7,189 nt of DNA from positions 1 to 7,189 of the forward strand of contig PMZX01000366.1 of the NCBI GenBank assembly GCA_003170035.1. The letters run 5' to 3'. The DNA comes from Myxococcales bacterium (GTDB lineage Bacteria; Myxococcota_A; Polyangia; Fen-1088). Under the pieces are notes generated by a model. The model did not search any database. It saw only the letters and a program-made list of their open reading frames with translations, and was not told the DNA's origin. Position numbers and translations under genes: made by a program. Positions 1 through 5,998 of the stretch are shown in pieces (position 1 is the first letter of the stretch; each line of letters begins with the position of its first letter).

Positions 1-189
1 CATGGACAGGATGCCGAAGTGCCCGAGACTCGGTTCCCAGTCCGTGGAAAGAAAGAACTGCCCCGCGCCCACCCGCAGGATGATCGGCACACCCTCCCGG
101 AAGATGAACACAGTGATAAGCGCCAGGCCCGAGATGGCGGAAAGCGCCACCACGAGCAACATCGCGCCGATTAGTCTGTCCCGCTTCAT
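1..189 (-). CDS. pstC: PstC phosphate ABC transporter permease, N-terminal fragment
   Basis: This is the first 63 residues of a permease, cut off by the left edge of the window. PstC pairs with PstA to form the inner-membrane channel of the PstSCAB high-affinity phosphate importer. The visible part has a short basic start (MKRDR), a long hydrophobic helix at about residues 6-30, then a stretch ending in WEPSLGHFGILSM, where PstC proteins usually carry a W-P...(Y/F)G(I/A)L motif before the next helix. The start is ATG at 189-187. It overlaps the pstS stop by 4 nt (ATGA), which is typical of translational coupling. The identification rests on that motif, the helix placement and the preceding pstS gene. 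The rest of the protein, and any pstA and pstB genes, would lie outside the window. Confidence 0.88.
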   Translation of the reverse strand, partial: MKRDRLIGAMLLVVALSAISGLALITVFIFREGVPIILRVGAGQFFLSTDWEPSLGHFGILSM

Positions 190-995
190 CGAGCCCTCAC
201 CAGCCCCTCGGTTTCAAGCAGCCTCTGCCCTTCCGACGAAAGCACGAAGTCGACGAAGCTCCGTGCCGCTGGACTGACGGCACCCTTGCTGACGAACAGC
301 AGCGGTCGGACCAGGGTGTACCGGCCAGCGAGCACGTTCTTCACCGTGGGCTGGGCGGCTTCGACTGCCACGGCGGCAAGCTCCCCACCCACGAGTCCGA
401 GCGACATGTACCCGATGGCCGCTGGATCCCCCTTGACCAACTCTTTGACTGCGCCATTGGACTCCTGAGTCAGGGCGCGACGAGAAATGCGTTCTTTGCC
501 CATCACCAGTCGCACGAAGCTCTCGCGCGTGCCGGAACCCTCCTCGCGCGTGATGGGTCGGACCGGGCCATCCTTGCCACCGACGTCTCTCCAGTTCGTG
601 ACCCGTCCCGCGAAAAGAGCACGGAGCTGCTCGATCGAGAGACTGGCCACGGGGTTCTTGCGGTTCACCACCACGGCGAGACCGTCACGCGCGATGAGGA
701 TGGGCGTGAACTGGTGGGTCTCCTCTGCCGTGAGCGCACGCGAGCACATGCCGATGTCCACCAGCCCGTTGGCGACCGCCTGCAGGCCGGCGGTCGAGCC
801 GCCCCCCTGCACCTCCACAAAATGCCCGGGGTTCTTCTTGGTGTACTGCTCTGCCAGGACCTCTGCAAAGGGTTGGATCGAGGTTGATCCGAGCAAGCCC
901 ACCGATCGGCCGGAGGCCTTTCCGCAGCCCGCGCAGATCAGGACCGCAACGAGTGCCACGCCCAGAGCGCGAAAAACGAATCTCGTGTTGGCCAT
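186..995 (-). CDS. pstS: PstS-type phosphate-binding periplasmic protein
   Basis: This 269-residue solute-binding protein is expected to capture phosphate outside the inner membrane and deliver it to PstC/PstA. Residues 1-23 form a hydrophobic signal sequence ending in ICAGC. Cys24 could be the lipidated residue, although the position normally held by Leu is Cys, so lipidation is likely rather than certain. Family motifs follow in order: GSTSIQPFAE (36-45), GGGSTAG (64-70), DIGMCSR (80-86) and TREEGSGTRESF (149-160). The last corresponds to the R...SGT phosphate-binding loop of PstS. The length fits the short bacterial PstS family. The gene starts 31 nt after the stop of the upstream P-type ATPase, so co-transcription is possible, and it overlaps pstC by 4 nt. 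Only a weak purine stretch (AGG) precedes the ATG. Phosphate as substrate is inferred from the motifs and the following pstC. Confidence 0.9.
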   Translation of the reverse strand: MANTRFVFRALGVALVAVLICAGCGKASGRSVGLLGSTSIQPFAEVLAEQYTKKNPGHFVEVQGGGSTAGLQAVANGLVDIGMCSRALTAEETHQFTPILIARDGLAVVVNRKNPVASLSIEQLRALFAGRVTNWRDVGGKDGPVRPITREEGSGTRESFVRLVMGKERISRRALTQESNGAVKELVKGDPAAIGYMSLGLVGGELAAVAVEAAQPTVKNVLAGRYTLVRPLLFVSKGAVSPAARSFVDFVLSSEGQRLLETEGLVRAR

Positions 996-1026
996 AGAGA
1001 AACCTGGTCTGCCCCGCCGTCAACAA

Positions 1027-3615
1027 TCACAGCATCTTGGGCGCCCTCGCGAAGCGTGTCCACTGCTTGCCCAGCTTGAGCAGGTCGAACCAAAGCACAC
1101 ACGCAAGCCCGGCAACGATGCTGAACACCAGTTCGCCGGCACGGATCGGGGCGAAGTGGAATATCCGCTGCGCAAACGGAAGCAGCAGGACCAGTGGCAA
1201 GAGCACGACCGTGCCTCCGAGCACGCACCAAAGCGCGATGTTGGGCGACCGCAGGCCCCCGATGATGGTTCTGGTCGATGAGCGGTTGGCCAGGAGCACG
1301 ACCACGAAAGCCGCGACGAGCGCGGCGAAGGTGAGCGCCCGAGCCGCTTCGGGCGGGTGGCTTCGGTGCGAGACAAGGAAGACGCCGAGGCACACCGCGA
1401 GGACAGTGAGGCCCTGCAACACGGCGAGCCCTACCGTGCCGAGTGAAAAGAGGCGATCCTTCGGGCCGCGTGGTGGGCGCTTCATCACGTTCGCCTCGGC
1501 CGCCTCCGCCTCGAATACCAGGGAGCACGACGGGTCGATGATCAATTCGAGAAAGACGATGTGTGTCGGAAGCAGCAGCAGCGGCCAGCCTGCGAAAAAA
1601 GCGGGTACCATGGAAAGCCCGGCAATCGGCACGTGGACAGCGAAGGTGAACGCGATGGCCTTCCGAATGTTGTCGAAAATCCGCCGGCCGAGCCGAATGG
1701 CCACCACGATGGACGCGAAATCGTCGTCGAGCAGCACCAGCGCGGCCGCCTCGCGGGCCACGTCGGTCCCGCGGCCCCCCATGGCGATGCCGATGTGGGC
1801 GGCCTTCAGCGCCGGGGCGTCGTTAACCCCGTCGCCCGTCATGGCGACGACTTCTCGATTGGCCTTGAGTGCGTTGACGATGCGCAGTTTCTGCTCGGGC
1901 AGCACGCGCGCAAATACCCCAACGTCCCTTGCCCGCGTCGCGAGATCCGCGTCTGACATGGTCTTGAGCTCGGGCCCGGTGATGACGCTGTCGTAGTTGG
2001 CGAGACCGGCTTGACGGGCGATGCTCTGGGCGGTGGCTGCATAGTCGCCCGTGATCATGACGACGCGAATTCCAGCCGTCCGGCATTCGGCAACCGCCGC
2101 CGGCACGGTGGGTCTGAGCGGATCTTCGAAACCGAGGAGCCCAACGAGTTCGAGAGCGAGGTCACCGTGGCTGTCGGGGAGCTTGCCGTCGTTCGAGATT
2201 CCGCGCGCAACGCCGAGCACCCGCAGCCCCTCGGACGCCAGGGTCGCGACTTGCCGAACCATCTCCGCGCGCTGCTCGGCGGACATGTGACACAGATCGG
2301 CGATCGCTTCAGGGGCCCCCTTTGAAGCGATGATGAGCTCACTATTCTGCCCTCGCCGCCATGCCTGACTCACCGCCGCGAGGCCGGGACTGAGCGGGTA
2401 CGCGCGGATGAGCGCCCAGTCCGGGTGAAGGTGGTCGGTCTGTCCGAGCACCCGGTCGCCAGCCAGGTGAAGGGCGCGCTCCATGGGGTCGAAGGGGTCG
2501 CGCGCGCTCGCCAGAACGGCATGTTCCAGCAGGGCGTGAAGTTCTTCGGGCAGTTGCGTGGCCTCCGGGGTGAGGACCATCGAGTGACTGCCCGCGACGA
2601 TACGCTTGAGCGTCATGCGGTTCACGGTAAGTGTCCCCGTCTTGTCGACGCACAGAACGGTGGTCTTGCCCAGCGTCTCAACCGCCGGCATCCGGCGAGT
2701 CAGCACTCGGTTGCGTGAAATGCGCCACGCCCCGAGCGCGAGGAAGATGGTCAACACGACCGGAATCTCCTCGGGCAGAATCGACATGGCCATCGTGATG
2801 CCGGCCAGTAGCCCATGCTTCCACACCGAGGGGCCCCCGCCGCGGGTGACGGCGTAGGCAACGACGACCAGAACGCTCGCCGCGACCCCGACCAGAGCGA
2901 AGATGCGGACCATTCGCCCGGTGTCCTTCTGAAGCAAGGTCGCCTCAGGCTTGACCTGCTGCAACGCCCTGCCGATCTTCCCGAGCTCGCTGCGCACGCC
3001 CGTGCTCACGACCTCTGCGATCCCTTGGCCGGCAGTCACCAGCGTACCCGAGAAGAGCGAAAAGAGATCCTCACCGCCCGGACGCTCAAGATCGCTCGCG
3101 CTGGCCGAGGCGCCCTTGCGCACCGGCGCGGATTCGCCGGTAAGCAACGACTCGTCCACCGAAAGGTTGATTCCACGCCTCAGAATGGCATCCGCCGGCA
3201 CGCGGTCGCCCTCGGCGAGCACGAGAATGTCGCCTCGAACGACGTCTCGACCCGCAATCCGACTGTGAACTCCCCCACGGATGGCAAGCGCCCGCGGACT
3301 CGACAGATCTCGCAGAGCATCAAGTGCTCCCTCGGTCCGCCGCTCCTGAACCATGGTGATGGCCATGACCACGAATACGAAACCCAGCAGCATGAGTGCG
3401 TCGCCAGTCTCTCCGAGTGTCAGATAGAGACTGCCGGCGACGATCAGCATGATGAACATCGGCTCACGCACCACTTCGAGCACGATGGCCAACAGGCTGC
3501 GCTTCTTCTGCGCGGGGAGCTCGTTCGGCCCCTCCTGTTCGAGTCTCACCCGCGCCTCGTCCTCGCCGAGGCCCGCGAACCCGCCGAGGTCGAGGGACTG
3601 TCCAAACACAGGCAC
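1027..3615 (-). CDS. P-type cation-transporting ATPase, P2-like (Ca2+-ATPase-like)
   Basis: This is a complete 862-residue P-type ATPase of the inner membrane, coupling ATP hydrolysis to cation transport. It opens with a cation-ATPase N-terminal domain (GLGEDEARVRLEQEGPNELP, about 15-34). The actuator motif LTGES is at 158-162. The M4 motif PEEIP is at 281-285, the phosphorylation motif DKTGTLT begins at Asp324, the nucleotide-site KGAPE is at 432-436, and TGD (522-524) and TGDGVNDAP (593-601) form the hinge. Six C-terminal helices follow, for ten in total. M6 reads HIVFLELIIDPSCS (685-698). Glu282 and Asp694 align with the SERCA cation ligands Glu309 and Asp800, but Glu replaces the Asn of NLVTD, so calcium is not assured. 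The start is GTG at 3615, with a second GTG at 3609. An in-frame stop further upstream and the absence of other start codons limit the choice, and neither GTG has a clear ribosome-binding site. It lies 22 nt after the small membrane-protein gene and is probably translated from the same message. Confidence 0.93.
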   Translation of the reverse strand: MPVFGQSLDLGGFAGLGEDEARVRLEQEGPNELPAQKKRSLLAIVLEVVREPMFIMLIVAGSLYLTLGETGDALMLLGFVFVVMAITMVQERRTEGALDALRDLSSPRALAIRGGVHSRIAGRDVVRGDILVLAEGDRVPADAILRRGINLSVDESLLTGESAPVRKGASASASDLERPGGEDLFSLFSGTLVTAGQGIAEVVSTGVRSELGKIGRALQQVKPEATLLQKDTGRMVRIFALVGVAASVLVVVAYAVTRGGGPSVWKHGLLAGITMAMSILPEEIPVVLTIFLALGAWRISRNRVLTRRMPAVETLGKTTVLCVDKTGTLTVNRMTLKRIVAGSHSMVLTPEATQLPEELHALLEHAVLASARDPFDPMERALHLAGDRVLGQTDHLHPDWALIRAYPLSPGLAAVSQAWRRGQNSELIIASKGAPEAIADLCHMSAEQRAEMVRQVATLASEGLRVLGVARGISNDGKLPDSHGDLALELVGLLGFEDPLRPTVPAAVAECRTAGIRVVMITGDYAATAQSIARQAGLANYDSVITGPELKTMSDADLATRARDVGVFARVLPEQKLRIVNALKANREVVAMTGDGVNDAPALKAAHIGIAMGGRGTDVAREAAALVLLDDDFASIVVAIRLGRRIFDNIRKAIAFTFAVHVPIAGLSMVPAFFAGWPLLLLPTHIVFLELIIDPSCSLVFEAEAAEANVMKRPPRGPKDRLFSLGTVGLAVLQGLTVLAVCLGVFLVSHRSHPPEAARALTFAALVAAFVVVLLANRSSTRTIIGGLRSPNIALWCVLGGTVVLLPLVLLLPFAQRIFHFAPIRAGELVFSIVAGLACVLWFDLLKLGKQWTRFARAPKML

Positions 3616-3637
3616 TACAGGGTCTGAGATTTCGACT

Positions 3638-3787
3638 TCAAAGCACTCGACGGCCCTGGATGATCCGAACCAGGATCACGACCACGGCAACCACCAGGAG
3701 GATGTGAATGAACCCTCCCATGGTGTACGAGGTCACCAGTCCGAGCGCCCACAGTACGATGAGGACGACGGCAATACTCCACAACAT
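3638..3787 (-). CDS. Small two-helix membrane protein, Lmo0937/DUF5670 type
   Basis: This 49-residue gene is short enough to be missed by default gene callers. The protein begins MLWSIAVVLIVLWALGLVTS, followed by YTMGG, a second helix (FIHILLVVAVVVILVRII) and a basic end QGRRVL. This is the layout of the Lmo0937-family (DUF5670) membrane peptides: helix, short Gly-containing turn with a His at the start of the second helix, then a positively charged tail. The function of that family is not established, and its members are often annotated near stress genes. A good Shine-Dalgarno (AAGGGGTGA) lies just before the ATG. The gene begins 18 nt after the coiled-coil gene ends and stops 22 nt before the ATPase start, so it sits inside an apparent operon. 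The family call is by recognition of the pattern. Confidence 0.85.
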   Translation of the reverse strand: MLWSIAVVLIVLWALGLVTSYTMGGFIHILLVVAVVVILVRIIQGRRVL

Positions 3788-3805
3788 GGTTTCACCCCTT
3801 TCCGA

Positions 3806-4162
3806 CTAGTTCCTTGGTTTCTTGACCGCGAGTTCGAGCTCGGCCCAGGCGCTCTCAACGCCGGTCCTGAGCGTCTCCCACTTCTCGCTACCCGCGGTCT
3901 TGACTTCGTCGAGCTTCGATTGCGCAGCCTGGACGTTCGCCATCAGATCGTCGATGCGCTCGCGGTTGTCAATCCTTGCCGTGGTGCCGGCCCTATCGGC
4001 TTTGGCGACCAGCTCGTCGAGTTTCGCGCCCCACTGGTTGAGCTGCGTCTCAAGCTTGCCTACGTTGATTTCTGCTTTTTCCATGAGGTTCTTCCATCGA
4101 TCGCCGTCCACCTGGACAGGTTGTCCGCCCTGCTGCGTTGGCGGCGATGGCGGAATCGGCAT
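3806..4162 (-). CDS. Coiled-coil protein, sll1863-family stress-response-like
   Basis: This is a 118-residue, highly charged protein without a signal peptide or membrane helix, so it is probably cytoplasmic. The first 20 residues are rich in Pro and Gln. From about residue 22 to 115 the sequence is a continuous amphipathic helix with heptad-like spacing of hydrophobic residues. It ends in WETLRTGVESAWAELELAVKK, which strongly resembles the end of sll1863-family stress proteins (W-x-x-L-x-x-G-x-x-x-A-W-x-E-L). The biochemical role of that family is unknown to me. The start is ATG at 4162, supported by GAGGAGA on the minus strand at 4177-4171, 8 nt upstream. An internal ATG at residue 27 would remove the proline-rich head and has no comparable site. 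This is the first gene of the run leading through the small membrane protein to the P-type ATPase. Confidence 0.78.
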   Translation of the reverse strand: MPIPPSPPTQQGGQPVQVDGDRWKNLMEKAEINVGKLETQLNQWGAKLDELVAKADRAGTTARIDNRERIDDLMANVQAAQSKLDEVKTAGSEKWETLRTGVESAWAELELAVKKPRN

Positions 4163-4179
4163 GCCTTACATCTCCTCAC

Positions 4180-4208
4180 ATAGCTAAAGCAGCTTTCGAG
4201 CCAGCTAT
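4180..4208. repeat. Nested inverted repeat upstream of the coiled-coil gene
   Basis: ATAGCT at 4180-4185 is matched by AGCTAT at 4203-4208. Inside lies a second palindrome, AAAGC-A-GCTTT (4186-4196). The block sits 17 nt before the coiled-coil start codon, next to its ribosome-binding site. It could be a protein-binding operator or an RNA hairpin controlling translation. The arms are short, so chance is possible. Confidence 0.35.
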
Positions 4209-4266
4209 CACAGCAAGCAAGTCCACGTACTTGCGTCGTAGATGGCTCCGGTGGACCGACCCATTC

Positions 4267-4294
4267 AATCTAAATGGAGTACAACCCCCTTCAA
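4267..4294 (-). promoter_or_regulatory. Possible sigma-70-type promoter for the coiled-coil/ATPase unit
   Basis: On the minus strand, TTGAAG (4294-4289) is followed after 16 nt by TAGATT (4272-4267). Each matches four of six positions of the -35 and -10 consensus. Transcription would start near 4260 and give a leader of about 100 nt before the coiled-coil gene, containing the nested inverted repeat. The stretch is visibly AT-richer than its surroundings. The call is a visual match only. Confidence 0.3.
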
Positions 4295-4337
4295 TTCGAA
4301 GGAGGAGGGCGCATGCGGCCGAGGCGGGACGAAGGAA

Positions 4338-4817
4338 TCAGGGCACTGGCACCGGGCGGATTTCGGGGGCGGCGTCGTTGTGAATGTTCACGGCGTCGAC
4401 GGCATGCGTGACCCCCGACCCCATGAAGCCCAACCCCGTCCCGGCCGTCAAGGCGCCGATGCCGATCACCACCCAGCCGACAGGACCGGACAGCGCCACG
4501 ATCCCGACGATCACGCCGGTGACGCCGGTCAGATAGGTCGGAACACCGATGGCGAGCTGGGTGTGAGATCTGCGCGCGTGCATGGCGGCGGCTGGCGTAT
4601 CCACCACCAGACTCGCCAGGTCTCCACCGAATGGGCCGATCGGCACCTCACGGCCGTCCTTCACATACATGGGCGCGGCATAGTGGATGACCAAGCCCAC
4701 CCGACCGGTAGGTCGCGGCTGGTAGGTGGTGCTGCACGCTGCTTGCAACAGAGCCAGTGTCAGAGCAACGGCCACTCCGACACGACCGCTTCGCCCTGTC
4801 ACCGCTCGGTTGCTCAC
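4338..4817 (-). CDS. Glycine-rich predicted lipoprotein of unknown function
   Basis: This 159-residue protein is translated from GTG at 4817. That codon overlaps the stop of the peptidase gene as GTGA, the usual form of translational coupling. An upstream in-frame ATG at 4859 would add 14 non-signal-like residues and overlap the peptidase by 46 nt, so it is less likely. The signal sequence (RVGVAVALTLALLQAAC) puts a candidate lipid-attachment Cys at residue 28, with Gln in place of the usual Leu at -3. A beta-like region follows, with YVKDGREVPIGPFGG at 51-65. Next is a long hydrophobic, glycine-spaced region (about 89-136) that could form two membrane-inserting helices. The end carries DAVNIHND (141-148). 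I recall similar V-KDG...GPFGG / A-NI-ND layouts in uncharacterised lipoproteins but cannot assign a function. It may partner with the peptidase encoded just upstream. Confidence 0.75.
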   Translation of the reverse strand: MSNRAVTGRSGRVGVAVALTLALLQAACSTTYQPRPTGRVGLVIHYAAPMYVKDGREVPIGPFGGDLASLVVDTPAAAMHARRSHTQLAIGVPTYLTGVTGVIVGIVALSGPVGWVVIGIGALTAGTGLGFMGSGVTHAVDAVNIHNDAAPEIRPVPVP

Positions 4818-5395
4818 GCCGGAAGGATGACCAGGGTGGGCCTGCCCGCCGCATCCCACTCGGCGGCAAAGCCGGCAAAGCCATCCTCGCGCAGCCCGTG
4901 CGCGGGATCCAACAGCAACACGCGACGGGCGGTCTGGTTGATGCCCGCGACCACCTCGTAGTGGGACAGCGCCCGATCGCCATAGCGCTGCACCAAACCG
5001 ACCAGGACCGGACGATTCAGCCCCACTTCGTTGACCAGATCGGCCAACTCGCCCTTGATCAGGAACGCGCGAAGGCCTTTCTGTCGGGCGAAATCGCGCA
5101 ACACACCGAGGCCGATGCCGTGACCGGATTCCCTGGGAACGCTGCGCAAGATCTCGTCCGCCGACGATGGTACCGACCAGCGCTGCAACATCATCGCGAG
5201 AGCCGCCGCCCCGCAGTCGCTCTCGCTGGTTTGTCGGATCAAGTGAACGCCATCCACCACCACCCAGCTGCGATCGCGGGCAAGATCGCTGGGCAAGACC
5301 GTCCGCGCTGTTCCGTGGTAGCAGCCAGCAACGGAGACAGCCACCGCCAGGGCGAATAGCGTCCGCGGGCGGTTGTTGTATCGGCGTGTCCCCAC
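4814..5395 (-). CDS. Lipoprotein-type C39-like papain-fold cysteine peptidase
   Basis: This 193-residue protein has a signal sequence with a canonical lipobox (SVAGC, Cys25), so it is probably a lipoprotein anchored in the periplasm or outer membrane. The mature part is a single peptidase C39-like domain. The oxyanion Gln55 and nucleophile Cys61 lie in QTSESDCGAAAL with the papain-type spacing of six. The catalytic His145 is in SHYEVVAGI and Asp163 in LLLDPAHG. All four active-site residues are therefore present. There is no ABC-transporter part, unlike bacteriocin exporters, and no TPR tail, unlike the PA2778-type peptidases it resembles. The start is GTG at 5395, five nt after the upstream stop, with a poor ribosome-binding site, so coupling to the upstream gene is likely. 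Members of this fold cut after double glycine or act on other peptide bonds; the substrate here is unknown. The upstream gene product has a suggestive GG site. Confidence 0.88.
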   Translation of the reverse strand: MGTRRYNNRPRTLFALAVAVSVAGCYHGTARTVLPSDLARDRSWVVVDGVHLIRQTSESDCGAAALAMMLQRWSVPSSADEILRSVPRESGHGIGLGVLRDFARQKGLRAFLIKGELADLVNEVGLNRPVLVGLVQRYGDRALSHYEVVAGINQTARRVLLLDPAHGLREDGFAGFAAEWDAAGRPTLVILPA

Positions 5396-5400
5396 CTTGA

Positions 5401-5796
5401 TCAGAGTATCACGACGATGAGCACCACGATCAAGATGACCACCAGCACGGTGCCACCGGCCACGAAGACAACGGTGGTGCTGCCACCTTCGAACTTTTCC
5501 AGACCTTTGGCCTTCGCCTCACGGGAGGCGTAGTCTTGGCCCTCCGCCGCGCGAGCTTCGGTCACTATCGGGGCCGCCGGTGCGGGGTGGGTCCGCAGAA
5601 TCTGCGCGCTGTTCTCGCCGGGCGCGTTGGCCCAGGCGCTCGTCGGAATGGAAGCGAGGCCAAGCGCAATGACAAGGGCAAGCGATCGCAGCCCTTGGCC
5701 TCGTCTGCGAACGGGGCCTGGCGAGAAGGATATGCGGGGCACGAACTCACAAAGGCCAATGCCAACCATGAAGAGCGCCGCGAGAATCAGAAACAT
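5401..5796 (-). CDS. Small exported protein with double-glycine motif and hydrophobic C-terminal tail
   Basis: This 131-residue protein has no firm family assignment. From ATG 5796 it has a first hydrophobic segment (about 2-17). A basic stretch with RRR (30-32) leads into a second hydrophobic segment ending SAWA (53-56), a good signal-peptidase site before NAPGEN. A short Ala/Pro-rich region and a charged patch (REAKAKGLEKFE, 92-103) follow. The double glycine at 104-105 is next, and a strongly hydrophobic tail runs to the last residue. The start is set by a strong AAGGAGA at 5808-5802, five nt upstream. A longer frame opening at 5913 has no such support. It is the first gene of a unit with the C39-like peptidase and the glycine-rich lipoprotein. 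It recalls PA2779-type proteins, small exported proteins with hydrophobic C-termini encoded beside C39-like peptidases, but I cannot confirm homology. Two hydrophobic N-terminal segments are unusual; GTG at residue 19 is an alternative start. Confidence 0.72.
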   Translation of the reverse strand: MFLILAALFMVGIGLCEFVPRISFSPGPVRRRGQGLRSLALVIALGLASIPTSAWANAPGENSAQILRTHPAPAAPIVTEARAAEGQDYASREAKAKGLEKFEGGSTTVVFVAGGTVLVVILIVVLIVVIL

Positions 5797-5862
5797 GACT
5801 GTCTCCTTTTTGAGTGAAGTCAGAGGACCTGGGTTGAGCGAAGACTGCACAATGAAGAGCCT

Positions 5863-5875
5863 GCACGAAGCGTGC
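5863..5875. repeat. Short perfect inverted repeat in the divergent intergenic region
   Basis: GCACG-AAG-CGTGC forms a perfect 5-bp stem with a 3-nt loop, about 70 nt upstream of the tail-protein start. In RNA from the minus strand it would be a small 5'-leader hairpin; in DNA it could be an operator half-site pair. I saw no convincing -35/-10 pair for either strand in 5797-5998. Confidence 0.3.
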
Positions 5876-5963
5876 CGCACCTGCAGCCGCGGCCCCCTGT
5901 GAATCCGCCACAAACCGGAGTGCCCAAACCCCGCGGCTACTTCATCTTGATTGAGCCCCCACC

Positions 5964-5977
5964 GGACACCGCTGTCC
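5964..5977. repeat. Short perfect inverted repeat upstream of the MgtA-like gene
   Basis: GGACA-CCGC-TGTCC is a perfect 5-bp stem with a 4-nt loop. It lies about 80 nt before the ATPase start and 21 nt before the possible leader peptide. It is not followed by a T-run, so it is not an intrinsic terminator for the plus strand. It could be an operator or leader-RNA hairpin. Confidence 0.3.
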
Positions 5978-5998
5978 TAGTGACGCCGGGGGGGCCTC

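Noticed and set aside
487..1281. Plus-strand open frame of 264 codons across pstS and the ATPase end
   Set aside because: It is antisense to two well-identified genes and shows no recognisable domain.
2815..3627. Plus-strand open frame of 270 codons inside the P2-like ATPase gene
   Set aside because: It is a shadow of the ATPase in the opposite strand, rich in Arg, His and Asp with no structure suggestive of a protein.
4285..4305. CCTTC-AATTC-GAAGG inverted repeat as a terminator after the lipoprotein gene
   Set aside because: The 5-bp stem is weak, has no U-run on the minus strand, and overlaps the candidate -35 element of the next unit.
4301..4391. Strong GGAGGAGG followed by ATG (4313) on the plus strand
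   Set aside because: The frame encodes only about 25 Arg-rich residues and runs antisense into the 3' end of the lipoprotein gene. The purine run is probably chance.
4814..5796. Classical bacteriocin export locus
   Set aside because: The peptidase lacks an ABC transporter, the GG site is near the C-terminus rather than in an N-terminal leader, and no small cationic peptide gene is present.
5852..5902. Plus-strand mini frame MKSLHEACRTCSRGPL in the divergent intergenic region
   Set aside because: It has no ribosome-binding site and only 16 codons, and two cysteines and a hairpin are not enough to call it a gene.
5401..5913. Longer start (ATG 5913) for the tail protein
   Set aside because: It adds 39 residues with no export signal before a much better ATG, which has AAGGAGA at ideal spacing.
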